NCBI RefSeq assembly: GCF_015352955.1
Contig: NZ_JACYOX010000002.1
Span: 339,234-403,233 of the forward strand
DNA length: 64,000 nucleotides
Origin: Noviherbaspirillum soli
Lineage (GTDB): Bacteria; Pseudomonadota; Gammaproteobacteria; Burkholderiales; Burkholderiaceae_D
Direction of reading: 5' to 3'
Position numbers and translations under genes: made by a program. The notes below the pieces were generated by a model. It ran no database searches and was not told where the DNA came from. It worked only from the letters and a program-made list of their open reading frames with translations. How positions within the stretch are numbered: position 1 is the stretch's first letter; each line of letters starts with the position of its first letter. Positions 35,846-45,626 of this stretch are shown here, piece by piece.

Positions 35846-36169
35846 TCAGTAAGTGGGCATGTTGTTGTCGACCTGCAGCGCCCAGGCATGGATGCCGCCG
35901 GTCAGGTTGGACACTTCGGAAAAGCCGTGCTGCTCCAGGAAATTGGCCACCTGCATGCTGCGCGCGCCATGGTGGCAGATGCAGACCACCGGCGCATCCT
36001 GCGGCAGTTCGGCCAGCCGCGCCGGCACCGTGCGCATCGGCATCTCGGTCGAGCCGGCGATCTGGCAGGTCTGGAATTCCCAGGGCTCGCGCACGTCCAA
36101 GAGCAGCGGCTTGTCGCGGGCCGGGTCGGCCAGCCATTGCGCCAGTTCAGGCGCGCTCAGATGTTGCAT
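35846..36169 (-). CDS. Rhodanese-like sulfurtransferase
   Basis: A 107-residue single-domain rhodanese. LLLDVREPWEFQTCQIAGS is the family's CDC25-like start and the active-site loop is C-H-H-G-A-R-S with the catalytic cysteine at residue 65. GGIHAWALQVD ends the domain. It would carry persulfide sulfur on the cysteine in the cytoplasm; the acceptor is unknown. It lies between pcm (9 bases) and tolC (19 bases). Confidence 0.92.
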   Translation of the reverse strand: MQHLSAPELAQWLADPARDKPLLLDVREPWEFQTCQIAGSTEMPMRTVPARLAELPQDAPVVCICHHGARSMQVANFLEQHGFSEVSNLTGGIHAWALQVDNNMPTY

Positions 36170-36178
36170 CGCTGGTCC

Positions 36179-36844
36179 TCAGAACTTGAAGTGGGAAGGA
36201 TGAACCGCCTGGCGCAGCGGCGTCACGCTGGTTTCGAACAGGTTGCGGGTGTGGTAGCCGGTTTCCGAGGTGCGGTTGATCAGCCGCGCTTCCATCACCG
36301 GACGCTCGCCGATCACGCACAGCAGGCGGCCGCCGACTTTCAGCTGGCGCAGGAAGGCGTCCGGCAGCACCGGCAGGGAGCCGGAAATGACGATCACGTC
36401 ATACGGCGCGGTGAACTGGCCGCTGCCTTCCCAGCCGAAGGCGCCATTGCCCAGCACCACGTCGACATTGCCCACGCCGTAGTCGGCCAGGTTCTTTTCC
36501 GCCATCGCCTTCAGTTCAGGCGAGATTTCCACGGTCGTCACATGCAGCGCCCGGTGCGCCAGCAGCGCCGCCATGTAGCCGGTGCCCGCGCCGATTTCCA
36601 GCACGGTTTCATGCTTCCTGGGCGCGACTTCCTGCAGCACGCGCGCTTCGAACTTCGGCGGCAGCATGTTTTCGCCGCCCGGCAGTGGAATCTCGGTGTC
36701 GACGAAAGCCAGGCTGCGGACGGCTTCCGGTACGAAGGCTTCGCGCCTGACCACATGCAGCAGGTCCAGTATCTCCGTATCCAGGACGTCCCAGGTGCGG
36801 ATCTGCTGTTCGATCATGTTGAAGCGGGCTTGCTCAATGTTCAT
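36179..36844 (-). CDS. pcm: Protein-L-isoaspartate O-methyltransferase
   Basis: A 221-residue SAM-dependent methyltransferase that starts repair of isoaspartyl residues in damaged proteins. Motif I is VLEIGAGTGYMAALLA near residues 81-96, preceded by a PPKFEARVLQEV segment in place of the usual S-x-P-x-x-V. The LKVGGRLLCVIG motif is in the C-terminal half. N-terminal ARFNMIEQQIRTWDV fits the betaproteobacterial branch of the family. It follows the RND pump gene by 42 bases and precedes the rhodanese gene by 9. Confidence 0.9.
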   Translation of the reverse strand: MNIEQARFNMIEQQIRTWDVLDTEILDLLHVVRREAFVPEAVRSLAFVDTEIPLPGGENMLPPKFEARVLQEVAPRKHETVLEIGAGTGYMAALLAHRALHVTTVEISPELKAMAEKNLADYGVGNVDVVLGNGAFGWEGSGQFTAPYDVIVISGSLPVLPDAFLRQLKVGGRLLCVIGERPVMEARLINRTSETGYHTRNLFETSVTPLRQAVHPSHFKF

Positions 36845-36886
36845 GGAGAGGCTCAGTGTCAGGAATGGAAAAATGGCGCAATTTTA

Positions 36887-39800
36887 TCAAAGCCCGTCGT
36901 CGCGATGACCGGCCTGTGGCGCGATAACCGGCGCCGCGCCCTGGCCGATCGCTTCGGCGGGGCGACGCCGCCGCCTCGCCCAGGCGGCGAAATCGTCGAG
37001 ATAGGTATAAATCACCGGCACCACCACCAGCGTCAGGATGGAGGAAGTGATGATGCCGCCGATTACCGCCTGGCCCATCGGCGCGCGCTGCTCCGAGCCT
37101 TCGGAGAGGCCGAAGGCCAGCGGCACCATGCCGAACACCATCGCCAGCGTGGTCATCAGGATGGGGCGCAGCCGTACATGCGCTGCTTCCAGCAGCGCCG
37201 CGCCGCGCTCCATGCCGGCCTGGCGCGACTGGTTGGCGAAGTCCACCAGCAGGATTGCGTTCTTGGTCACCAGTCCCATCAGCATGATGAAGCCGATGAT
37301 GGAGAACATGTTGAGCGTGGAGCGGAAGGACATCAGCGCCAGGAACACGCCGATCAGCGTCAGCGGCAGCGCCGACATGATGGCCACCGGCTGCAGGAAG
37401 CTGGCGAACTGCGATGCCAGGATCATGTAGATGAAGATGATCGCCAGCGCCAGCGCCGACAGCGCGTAGCCGAACGACTCCTTCATGTTCTTGGCGGCGC
37501 CGCCGATCTCGTAGCGGTAGCCGGGCGGCCAGTGCATCTCGTCCAGCGCCTGCTTGATCTCGGCATTGACCTGGCCGGCCGAGCGGCCGACCGCGTTGGC
37601 CGAGATCTCGACTTCGCGGTTCAGGTTGCGCCGGTTGATCTGGTTCGCGCCCAGCGAGGGCGCGACGGTGGCGACCTGGCGCAGCGGCACCATGCGTGGC
37701 GAGCCGTCGGGATTGAGCTGGGAGCTGGTCAGCATCAGGCGCGACAGGTCTTCGCTGCTGCCGCGGTCGGACGGCGCCAGGCGCACGGTGACGTCGTAGT
37801 TCTCGTCGTCGGGCCCGCGCCAGCTGCTGGCTGCTTCGCCCGCCAGGAGCGGCCGCAGCGCATTGCCGATCTGCGCCACGCCCACGCCGAGGTCGGCGCC
37901 GATGTCGCGCCGCGGCTGGATGGAAATGGTTGGCTTCTGCGCCTTCATGCTGGAATCGAGGTCGACCACGCCGGGTATCCTGCGCAGCCGTTCCTGCACT
38001 TCGTCGGAGATGCGCGCCAGCTGCGTCAGGTCGTTGCCCAGGATGGAGAAGCGCACCTGCTTGTTGTCGCCGCCGACGTCGTCCAGGCTGCCCACCAGGG
38101 TGACGGTAATGCCGGGAATGCCGGCCAGGCGCTGCCGCAGCGGCGTGGTCAGCTGGGCCGCGCTGCGGCTGCGTTCGGCGCGCGGCTTCAGGCGCACGAA
38201 GGTGGTGGCGAAATTCTTGCCGGCGGCGTTGCCGGTATTGATGGTGGTGTACAGGTCCAGCACTTCCGGAAACTCCCGCAGCACCGCTTCCACCTGCCTC
38301 GCCTTGGCTTCCGTCAGTTCCAGCGAGGAGCCCACCGGCGTATAGAAGGCCACGCCGGTTTCGGAATAATCCGCCTGCGGCACGAATTCGCTGCCGATCA
38401 GGCCGGAGGCCGGCAGCGCCAGGCCGGCGAAGAAGGTGGCGATGGCCAGCACCAAAGTGGCGACACGGTGCCGCAGTGACCATTTCAGCAGCACCTGGTA
38501 GCCGCGCGACAGGGATTGCACCCATTCCTCGAACTTGCCGGTGACGCGGCCGATGGTGCGGTCATACAGCGTGCGCTTGCCGGCGCGGCCATGGGCATCG
38601 GGGTCGGGCCAGACCGAGGACAGCATCGGGTCCAGCGTGAAGGAGACGAACATCGAGATCAGCACCGCCGCCACCACCGTGATGCCGAATTGGTGGAAGA
38701 AGCGGCCGATGATGCCGCCCATGAAGCCCACCGGCAGGAACACCGCCACGATGGAGAAGGTGGTCGCCAGCACCGCCAGGCCGATCTCGGCCGTGCCTTC
38801 CAGCGCCGCCTGGCGATGGGTCTTGTAGCGGCCGTTGATGCGCATGCCGGCATGCCGCACGATGTTTTCCCGCACCACGATGGCGTCGTCGATCAACAAG
38901 CCCACGCACAGCGACAGCGCCATCAGCGTGATCATGTTGATGGTGAAGCCGAATGCGTACATGAACAGGAAGGTGCCGATCAGCGCCACCGGCAGCGTCA
39001 GGCCGGTAATGACCGTCGAGCGCCAGGAATTAAGGAACAGGAACACGATCAGGATGGTCAGCACCGCGCCCTCGATCAGGGTCTTGCGCACGTTTTCCAC
39101 GCCGACCCGGATCTGGCGCGATCCGTCCTTGATCACTTCCAGCCGCACGCCGGGGTAGAGCGCACGCATGGTCGGCGCCATCTCGGCCAGGGCCTGGCGC
39201 AGGCCGTCCACCACCTCGATGGTGTTCTGGCCCTGCGCCTTCAGGATGTCGATGGCCAGGGTGCGGCGGCCGTTGTACAGCGCCAGCGTCTCCTGTTCCT
39301 GCTGGCTGTCCACCACCGTGGCCACCTGCGACAGCAGCACCGGCTGGCCGCCGCGGCGGGCCACGATGATGCGCCTGAATTCCGCCGGGTCGCCGATGCG
39401 GCCCTGCACCTGCACCACCTTTTCATTGTCCGCCGCCCGGATCGCGCCGGTTGGCAGTTCCTGGTTCTCGTTGCGCACCGCGGCGATCACCTGGTCCACG
39501 CCCACGCCCAGCGCTTCCATGTCGCCGGGCCGCACATAGATCTGGATCTCGCGCTTGACGCCGCCCACCAGCGTCACCGAGCCGACGCCGCGCACATTCT
39601 CCAGCCGCTTCCGTACCACCTGGTCGGCGATCGTGGTCAGCTCGCGCAGATTGCGCTGGCTGCCTTCCTCGGCCGAGACCGAGATCGAGAAGATGGCGCG
39701 GTCGGCCGGGTCGTAGCGCATGATGCGCGGCTCCTTGACCTCCTTGCGGAAGGCCGGCTTGACCAGCGCCACCTTCTCGCGCACGTCCTGCGCCGCCTGC

Positions 39801-40105
39801 GCCGCGTCGACAGTGAGCAGGAAGCGGATGATCACCACCGAGTTGCCCTCGTAGGAGCGGGAGGTCAGGCTGTCGATGCCGTTGATGGTGTTGACCGCTT
39901 CCTCGATCTTGCGGGTGACGTCCGACTCAACCGATTCCGGCGACGCGCCCGGATATTCGGTCTGCACCACCACGATGGGGAAGGTAATGTCCGGAAACTG
40001 GTCCACCTGCAGCCGTTGATAGGAAAACAGGCCGAGCACGACGAAGGCCACCATCATCATGGTGGCCAGCACGGGATTGCCTATGCTGATGCGGGTAAAC
40101 CACAT
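36887..40105 (-). CDS. RND efflux pump, inner-membrane subunit (second system)
   Basis: A 1072-residue AcrB/MdtB-like RND transporter, start [21 protein letters not shown]. The proton-relay aspartates are at 406 and 407 ([12 protein letters not shown]), with the lysine in [13 protein letters not shown] and an arginine in RLRPILMTT in the C-terminal half. Two large periplasmic loops and about twelve helices are present. Its adaptor is encoded 12 bases upstream and a TetR repressor before that. It differs from the pump at 15769 in N-terminal sequence and the C-terminal tail and has no OprM-type partner, so TolC at 34486 is the likely channel. Confidence 0.95.
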   Translation of the reverse strand: MWFTRISIGNPVLATMMMVAFVVLGLFSYQRLQVDQFPDITFPIVVVQTEYPGASPESVESDVTRKIEEAVNTINGIDSLTSRSYEGNSVVIIRFLLTVDAAQAAQDVREKVALVKPAFRKEVKEPRIMRYDPADRAIFSISVSAEEGSQRNLRELTTIADQVVRKRLENVRGVGSVTLVGGVKREIQIYVRPGDMEALGVGVDQVIAAVRNENQELPTGAIRAADNEKVVQVQGRIGDPAEFRRIIVARRGGQPVLLSQVATVVDSQQEQETLALYNGRRTLAIDILKAQGQNTIEVVDGLRQALAEMAPTMRALYPGVRLEVIKDGSRQIRVGVENVRKTLIEGAVLTILIVFLFLNSWRSTVITGLTLPVALIGTFLFMYAFGFTINMITLMALSLCVGLLIDDAIVVRENIVRHAGMRINGRYKTHRQAALEGTAEIGLAVLATTFSIVAVFLPVGFMGGIIGRFFHQFGITVVAAVLISMFVSFTLDPMLSSVWPDPDAHGRAGKRTLYDRTIGRVTGKFEEWVQSLSRGYQVLLKWSLRHRVATLVLAIATFFAGLALPASGLIGSEFVPQADYSETGVAFYTPVGSSLELTEAKARQVEAVLREFPEVLDLYTTINTGNAAGKNFATTFVRLKPRAERSRSAAQLTTPLRQRLAGIPGITVTLVGSLDDVGGDNKQVRFSILGNDLTQLARISDEVQERLRRIPGVVDLDSSMKAQKPTISIQPRRDIGADLGVGVAQIGNALRPLLAGEAASSWRGPDDENYDVTVRLAPSDRGSSEDLSRLMLTSSQLNPDGSPRMVPLRQVATVAPSLGANQINRRNLNREVEISANAVGRSAGQVNAEIKQALDEMHWPPGYRYEIGGAAKNMKESFGYALSALALAIIFIYMILASQFASFLQPVAIMSALPLTLIGVFLALMSFRSTLNMFSIIGFIMLMGLVTKNAILLVDFANQSRQAGMERGAALLEAAHVRLRPILMTTLAMVFGMVPLAFGLSEGSEQRAPMGQAVIGGIITSSILTLVVVPVIYTYLDDFAAWARRRRRPAEAIGQGAAPVIAPQAGHRDDGL

Positions 40106-40117
40106 GGCGGCCTCCTG

Positions 40118-41275
40118 TTAGCGGGCCGACGCGTCGATCGGGCCGGCGGCGGTCTGCAGCACCTTCACCTTCGCGCCGGTGGGCAGGTTGCCGAGATTGC
40201 GGCGCACCACCCGTGCGCCTGGCGCCAGGCCGCCGGTGATTTCCACCAGCACCGCGTCGCCGTCGCTGCCGGTGATGCCGGTCTGCACCGTCTTGCGTTC
40301 CAGCTTGTCGCTTTCGATCGCATAGATAAAGAAGCTGTCGCCATTGCCCTGCAATGCCGCCTGCGGCACGGCCAGCACGCCGGATTTTTTCGACAGCGTC
40401 AGCCGCGCCTCGCCGAACATGCCTGCCCGCAGCAGGCTTTGCGGATTATCCAGCTGCAGATAGGCCATGATGGAACGCGAGCCGGCCTGCGTCGCCGGGT
40501 TGATCCGCGCCACCCGCGCCGGCATCGGCTTGTCCAAACCTTCCACCCTGACCGCCACTTCCTGGCCGGGCGCGATGCTGAGAATGTCGCTGGTCGGCAC
40601 CGCCACTTCCATTTCCATCTTCGACAGGTCGACCACGTCGAGCAGCTTGCCATCCACCGCAACCTTTTCGCCCGGCTGCACGCTGCGGCTGGCGACCAGG
40701 CCCGAGATCGGTGCGCGGATCACCGTGTCGCCCAGCGCCTTCTTGGTGACAGCCAGCGCGCCCGCCGCGGCATCGACATTGGCCAGCGCGATGCCGTACT
40801 GGCTGGCGGTGGTGTCGAAGGCGTTCTTGGAGATGAAGCCGCGCTCCAGCAGGGCGCGGTTGTTGTCGCGCGCCTTGACGGCGATATCGAGCTGGCCGCG
40901 CGCCGCCACCAGCGCCGCTTCCGACTGTGCCTGCCGCGCCCGGTAGTCGCTTTCGTCCATGCGCACCAGCACCTGGCCGGCAGTCACCGCCTCGCCCTCG
41001 CGCACCAGCACTTCCCGCACTTCCCCCGCTACCCGGGCCTTCACCGCAGCCTGGTTGATGGCCCGCAGCGAACCCGTTACCGATAGCGTCTGCCGCAGGT
41101 CGCGCGGCGTCACCGTCAACAGGTCGGAGGCCAGGAACTGCAGCGGCGGCGCTTCGGTTGGCGCATTGGCCTGCGTGCTGGCGGCTGCCTGGCGCGACTT
41201 GACGAAGCCGCGGCCGCCGACCGCGGCGAGCAGCACTACGATGGCAATGATCCAGAATGACCGGCGTCTGAACAT
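40118..41275 (-). CDS. RND efflux periplasmic adaptor (second system)
   Basis: A 385-residue HlyD/AcrA-like membrane-fusion protein. One N-terminal membrane anchor (MFRRRSFWIIAIVVLLAAVGG) and no lipobox, unlike the adaptor at 18934. The lipoyl halves are at VKARVAGEVREVLVREGEAV and DTVIRAPISGLVASRSVQPGEKV, with a short hairpin between. Barrel and membrane-proximal domains follow to the end. The ATG at 41275 is chosen because it starts the anchor and stands two bases after the TetR stop; the frame is open to 41407. Confidence 0.93.
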   Translation of the reverse strand: MFRRRSFWIIAIVVLLAAVGGRGFVKSRQAAASTQANAPTEAPPLQFLASDLLTVTPRDLRQTLSVTGSLRAINQAAVKARVAGEVREVLVREGEAVTAGQVLVRMDESDYRARQAQSEAALVAARGQLDIAVKARDNNRALLERGFISKNAFDTTASQYGIALANVDAAAGALAVTKKALGDTVIRAPISGLVASRSVQPGEKVAVDGKLLDVVDLSKMEMEVAVPTSDILSIAPGQEVAVRVEGLDKPMPARVARINPATQAGSRSIMAYLQLDNPQSLLRAGMFGEARLTLSKKSGVLAVPQAALQGNGDSFFIYAIESDKLERKTVQTGITGSDGDAVLVEITGGLAPGARVVRRNLGNLPTGAKVKVLQTAAGPIDASAR

Positions 41276-41277
41276 GA

Positions 41278-41940
41278 CTATTCCGTCGGAGAGAGAGTAG
41301 GGGGGGAGGAGGGGAGTAGGCCGTGCATCATCAGGTCGATAACCGTATCTAGGTAATTCGATACCGAAATCGGTTCCGGCCGGCAGAGATCGAACGAATG
41401 CTGCCACAGCATCAGCATCAGTATGGGCGACACGATCACCAACCGCGCCTGCGCCGCATCCACCTGCCGGAACTCGCCGCGCGCCATGCCGCGTTCCAGC
41501 ATGCGCACGATCAGCGCGTCGCTGCGGGAAATGATTTCATCGTGGTAGAACTTGGCGACTTCCGGAAAATTGCCCGACTCGGCCATCATCAGCTTGGTCA
41601 GGCCGGACAGCGGCGTATCGCCGATGCGCTGCCACCAGCCGAGAATGAATTCACGCAGCAGGCTGGCGCTGTCACCGGCATAGCCATCGATGATCTGTTC
41701 CGCCTCGTCCAGCACCGGCACCAGGTTTTCCCGGACCACCGCCCGGAACAGCTCTTCCTTGCCAGCGAAATAGAGGTAAAGCGTGCCTTTGGATACCCCC
41801 GCGCGGGCGGCTACGTCATCCAGGCGGGTCGCTGCATAACCGCGTTCAACGAACAGCGCCAGCGCAGCGGCCAGCAATTCCTGAGGCCGGGCATCCTTGC
41901 GGCGGGTCCAGCGGGGTTTGTTTTTGAACGGGCATTGCAT
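41278..41940 (-). CDS. TetR family regulator of the second RND operon
   Basis: A 220-residue TetR-family protein. The helix-turn-helix runs LLAAALALFVERGYAATRLDDVAARAGVSKGTLYLYFAGKEELF in order (residues 22-65), and the C-terminal TetR_C-type ligand domain follows. It is the first gene of the operon and its stop lies two bases from the adaptor start. A perfect palindrome 19 bases upstream of its start is the probable operator, so it likely represses its own operon. Confidence 0.93.
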   Translation of the reverse strand: MQCPFKNKPRWTRRKDARPQELLAAALALFVERGYAATRLDDVAARAGVSKGTLYLYFAGKEELFRAVVRENLVPVLDEAEQIIDGYAGDSASLLREFILGWWQRIGDTPLSGLTKLMMAESGNFPEVAKFYHDEIISRSDALIVRMLERGMARGEFRQVDAAQARLVIVSPILMLMLWQHSFDLCRPEPISVSNYLDTVIDLMMHGLLPSSPPTLSPTE

Positions 41941-41958
41941 CTAGGCACTTCTTATAAC

Positions 41959-41976
41959 TTACTGACGAGTCAGTAA
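41959..41976. promoter_or_regulatory. Palindromic operator upstream of the TetR-RND operon
   Basis: TTACTGAC-GA-GTCAGTAA is a perfect 8+2+8 inverted repeat directly upstream of the tetR start on the minus strand. Its length and placement fit a TetR dimer-pair site, probably overlapping the promoter. Confidence 0.7.
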
Positions 41977-41999
41977 TGTAAGTGCCGTCTAGGTCAGCG

Positions 42000-43019
42000 T
42001 CAAGCGAAACTGTCGGTAACCGCCAGGGCGGCCGATTCCGCGACTGCTGCGAACTGCATCCCGGTGGCGAATATCTTTACCGGCGCAATTGAAAATGCCA
42101 GCGTTGGGGAAAACAGCAGCGCTCCACTGAAGTGAATGCTGGCCTGGGCAACAGGGCTGGCCTCATGTTCGTCATACGGTTTGCGCCCTACCAGCATGGC
42201 CTTGCTGAGGTTTTCGTCGATTGCCACATACGTTGCCGAGATACGGCCATCCTGCTTGTGTTCGAGTGCGAACCTCGTGCGCAGCTCAGGCATCGGCTCC
42301 ACGCGGCGCTCGCCGATATGCGCGAACAGGGACAATAACTGGTTGTACAGGTAAGTCTGGCAAAGGAAGTTCTGCAACTGTGGCCCGGCGACATGCAATA
42401 TCAGTTCAGGAAGCAGGGGGGCGCCGACGCCGGCGAACTGGGTGAATTCACTATAGGAGGTACAGCGGCTGATTTCGCCATCGGGGTGTTTCAGTACGTA
42501 GTTGCCTTGCTCGAGCTGCTGCTGGTGATGGAGCGGGAGGCGGCTGGCCCAGGGCGCCATGAAATACACGCCGACATTCTTCCTGTGCTCGGCGGCGATC
42601 CGCATGTCGCCGGGCGCTTCGTTAAATAACACGGCCTGCCCGGACGGGGTGGTGGTTTTCCGGAGCGTCTGCCAGATGTCCGGTTGAGCGATACGCGGCA
42701 GCGTCGGTGCCCGGTCGTGACTGATCCCGTTGGGCGTGGCGCCTTGCAGCAAGGAATCTGTGTCCATCACGACCTTGATGCACTCCGAAGCGGTCGATGC
42801 GGAAAAATCCTCGAATGGCAACCAGCTGATTTCCGGCGGATCGCCGGCCGGTAGCGGCATCCCGCTTTTTCCGGGTTTTTCGACCTGCATGAGCTTCGCA
42901 GCGTCCGCGGTTCGTGTGACCAGTTTAGGGGTGGCGAATATTTCTCGTTGGCTTGAAGCACTGCTGGCTTCATTAAAACCAACTGGCGCTTCGGGAAAAG
43001 TTTTTCCATTGATTTTCAT
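42000..43019 (-). CDS. Hypothetical protein
   Basis: A 339-residue protein of no recognised family. The N-terminus (1-90) is Ser/Pro/Lys-rich with no signal peptide or membrane helix. The middle is richer in aromatic residues (VYFMAPWASRLPLHHQQQ), and the C-terminal third is rich in Ala/Ser/Phe with mild hydrophobicity but no clear membrane helix. On the minus strand AAAGG stands about eight bases before the start. It is isolated between the tetR operon and the exopolysaccharide locus. The disordered N-terminus, single-gene setting and lack of relatives resemble secreted effectors, but nothing in the sequence proves secretion. Confidence 0.6.
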   Translation of the reverse strand: MKINGKTFPEAPVGFNEASSASSQREIFATPKLVTRTADAAKLMQVEKPGKSGMPLPAGDPPEISWLPFEDFSASTASECIKVVMDTDSLLQGATPNGISHDRAPTLPRIAQPDIWQTLRKTTTPSGQAVLFNEAPGDMRIAAEHRKNVGVYFMAPWASRLPLHHQQQLEQGNYVLKHPDGEISRCTSYSEFTQFAGVGAPLLPELILHVAGPQLQNFLCQTYLYNQLLSLFAHIGERRVEPMPELRTRFALEHKQDGRISATYVAIDENLSKAMLVGRKPYDEHEASPVAQASIHFSGALLFSPTLAFSIAPVKIFATGMQFAAVAESAALAVTDSFA

Positions 43020-43553
43020 GGCGGCGCCTTTTCAAGAAGAAGAGTGGCCCGTTGGGTACCGCACAAGTTTGCAAGGTTCCATACGCTCCGATGTCCACGG
43101 GCGCGTGCAGTCGCGTTTGTCGCGCCTACTGCGCTGACATCACCCTTTAAATCGATGGCAAGTTCAGCGAAAAGATGGGGCGAATCCTCGCTCCGCAGAT
43201 ATCAAAAATTCTTTACTATAAGAAACATTTTGAGCAACGGGTTAAATTGACCGTAGACAGTAATCACTTCGTTGCTATGTGGATTGCCGCAGGCTTTTTC
43301 CCCTCGTGCGGGGTAGTGAAAAGCAGTTCAAGGCTTGTAACTACAATGTTTCAATAAGGAATCAATATTAGATCCTCCTTATGGGAACAATCTGTAAAGG
43401 GGAACACTAACGCAACACAAAATTTTTGCTATAAAAAATAGACTCATTGCAACGTTTCTAAACTATAATATTGCGCTCAATCAACATCATCAACAATGTC
43501 GGCGCGCAGTCTGATTTTCAGGGCTAACCGAGGAATTACGAGTTCAAAGGGTT
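43020..43553. other. Regulatory region before the exopolysaccharide locus
   Basis: 534 bases turning AT-rich rightward from about 43.2 kb, with no supported ORF. A hairpin at 43293-43324 pairs GCTTTT with AAAAGC and CCCC with GGGG around a six-base loop. A TATAAT at 43464-43469, 84 bases before the WcaJ-type start codon, is a candidate -10 element, though no good -35 hexamer is at the standard distance. Confidence 0.45.
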
Positions 43554-44948
43554 ATGGTCAAACATTCCAGCCAGCAAGAGCTATGCAAGCGTTTGCTCGA
43601 TGCAAGCATTGTGGTATTTGCCGGACACGTTGTCAGTCTTGCGTACTTCGGGCTTTCGCTGGAGAAGCTGTCATCGATTTATCTGCTGGTCACTTACCTT
43701 GGCGCGGCCCTGGCATTTCAGCTTTTTCCGAAATTTCAGCTGTATACCTCCTGGCGTGGCCGGTCTCTCTACGTTTTGTTCGGCCAGATTCTGCTGGCCT
43801 GGAGCGCAGTCCTGGTTATTGCCGTGCTCTTCATTTATGTCATTCATGTTGCGTCAGTATTGTCTCGTTTGTGGCTTGCCTACTGGTTCTCTGCGGGCGC
43901 GATACTGCTGACTGTGCATCGCATGGTTGTCTACAATGCGCTGCGCTGGATGCGGCGCAAGGGCATGAATGGCAAGCGCGTCGTTCTGGTCGGGTATGGC
44001 CCAGCAGGGCGGGAAATGCATCAGCGGGCGCTGCAGCAGGATTGGTTTGGTTACGACATTGCCGCTATTCATTGCAGCCTCGAGGAGCGGCATCACATTC
44101 AGGATGCCAGCATCGCCCGGATCGATGACGTGGAAGGCATAGCGAAGTTCGTGGCCGAGCACCAGGTCCATGAAATCTGGCTGACCCTGCCGCTGAGCGA
44201 ATATGACAAGCTGCAGCAACTGCAATACCTGCTGCGCAATGCGCTCTGCGACATACGCTGGATGCCAGACGCGCTCGGCATTTCCTTCACCAGCCGTCGC
44301 TCCATGAATTTCCTCGGCATGCTGACGGTAGACCTGAACCGTCCGGAGTCACATGGCCTGCGTGGCTTGATAAAGGACATATCCGACAAGGTAATTGCCT
44401 TTCTTGTGCTGGTCGCTCTGGCGCTGCCGTTCCTCGTCATAGCCGCCTGCATCAAGAAGTCTTCGCCAGGCCCTGTATTTTTCAAGCAGACTCGTCATGG
44501 CCTCAACGGAAAGAAGTTCCTGATCTATAAATTCCGCACGATGAAGCTGCATGCCGAACACAACGCTTTGACGCAGGCGACGCAAAACGATCCCCGTGTC
44601 ACCTGGATAGGCAACTTCCTGCGCCGTACCAGCATTGATGAGCTGCCGCAGTTCATCAATGTACTGAAAGGTGACATGTCCATCGTTGGACCGCGGCCAC
44701 ATGCGCTGGCCCACAACGATTTCTACAAGAATGAACTGGACGTCTACATGCTGCGGCACAGGGTGAAGCCCGGCATTACCGGCTGGGCCCAGATCAATGG
44801 CCTGAGGGGGGAAACCGACACCCTCGACAAAATGGCAAAACGCGTCCAGTTCGACATGCACTACATAACGAACTGGTCGCTGTTGCTGGATCTGAAAATC
44901 ATCTTCTGGACCGCATTGAAAGGTTGGACAGGCAAGAACGTGTACTGA
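43554..44948 (+). CDS. Undecaprenyl-phosphate glucose phosphotransferase (WcaJ family)
   Basis: A 464-residue polyisoprenyl-phosphate hexose-1-phosphate transferase that starts the repeat unit by loading a sugar phosphate, usually glucose, on undecaprenyl phosphate. Four N-terminal helices fill residues 15-125, then a CoA-binding-like domain ([18 protein letters not shown]). A membrane re-entrant segment precedes the catalytic part: [56 protein letters not shown] and [14 protein letters not shown]. Length and order are normal for WcaJ. It is the first gene of the export locus. Confidence 0.93.
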   Translation: MVKHSSQQELCKRLLDASIVVFAGHVVSLAYFGLSLEKLSSIYLLVTYLGAALAFQLFPKFQLYTSWRGRSLYVLFGQILLAWSAVLVIAVLFIYVIHVASVLSRLWLAYWFSAGAILLTVHRMVVYNALRWMRRKGMNGKRVVLVGYGPAGREMHQRALQQDWFGYDIAAIHCSLEERHHIQDASIARIDDVEGIAKFVAEHQVHEIWLTLPLSEYDKLQQLQYLLRNALCDIRWMPDALGISFTSRRSMNFLGMLTVDLNRPESHGLRGLIKDISDKVIAFLVLVALALPFLVIAACIKKSSPGPVFFKQTRHGLNGKKFLIYKFRTMKLHAEHNALTQATQNDPRVTWIGNFLRRTSIDELPQFINVLKGDMSIVGPRPHALAHNDFYKNELDVYMLRHRVKPGITGWAQINGLRGETDTLDKMAKRVQFDMHYITNWSLLLDLKIIFWTALKGWTGKNVY

Positions 44949-44974
44949 CCATTTCATCATGCAATACCTGTAAC

Positions 44975-45007
44975 AGGCATGCTGTTGAATCGCAAAACAG
45001 CATGCCT
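44975..45007. terminator. Perfect stem-loop after the WcaJ-type gene
   Basis: AGGCATGCTGTT pairs without mismatch with AACAGCATGCCT around a nine-base loop, 26 bases after the stop codon. There is no T-run on either side, so it may be a 3'-end stabiliser, a weak terminator or a regulator site rather than a classical rho-independent terminator. Confidence 0.45.
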
Positions 45008-45440
45008 ACCGGAACGACAGCCAAAGCAAATTTCCAGGCAACATCGTGGAACAGTGAGCCGTCTGGCATCACACAGAGCGAATAATTATGTGCTCCTGCG
45101 TTTCCAGGCAAGCGTTTGCAACAGCCTATGATCATTCGGTCACAAGCGAAGTCAGCCATTAGGCGCATGCAGGTGATCGTCGCGTCGGGCATTGCCCAGT
45201 TTGTTTCAATGCGAGTACTGACATCCAAAAAGCAAGCGCTAGCCGTTGTGATTGTTTAACAAAAGAAACATATCAGCGTACAGCATAGTGCTATATGGAT
45301 AAATTTATTCAATAAATACAAGTATTTATGCTTCTTTTAAAACGTATTGAAGCTAGGCTGGTACAGCAGAGAGTCGTCGAAAAACGAACCAGCCACGCAA
45401 CACTTTTGAATAAATGATTCAAGCTTCGGATGTTGCCTTG

Positions 45441-45446
45441 TATAAT
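45441..45446 (+). promoter_or_regulatory. Candidate -10 element for wza
   Basis: A consensus TATAAT preceded by TTG stands 180 bases before the wza start. The -35 position holds only a weak match (TTCAAG), so the site may need an activator or an extended -10. Confidence 0.3.
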
Positions 45447-45626
45447 CGAATATTATCTCGTGGCAATATTTTTGATTGGTAACGCTCTCGTCAAGTTTCT
45501 ACAACGATCCACCTCGCGTAAGCAAAACCCTCCAAGTTACACGCTATCCACATTCCATCGTGCATGCGGGCTTGAACTACCGACTGAATCACTGCAATGT
45601 TTTTTTCGAACAAAAACCCAGGAATC

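Larger units (their letters stand above)
44949..45626. other. Leader region between the initiating transferase and wza
   Basis: 678 bases without a supported gene. It contains a perfect hairpin right after the transferase stop (listed separately) and becomes AT-rich from about 45.25 kb. A TATAAT at 45441-45446 (listed separately) is the best promoter candidate for wza. Short open frames show no protein-like character. Confidence 0.5.

Noticed and set aside
35789..41086. Two open frames of more than 850 codons on the plus strand (35789-38479 and 38516-41086)
   Set aside because: Both are antisense to pcm, the second RND pump and its adaptor; composition is that of GC-driven shadow frames.
44899..45228. 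A 109-codon minus-strand frame in the wza leader
   Set aside because: It overlaps the end of the WcaJ-type gene and the hairpin, with no protein-like features.
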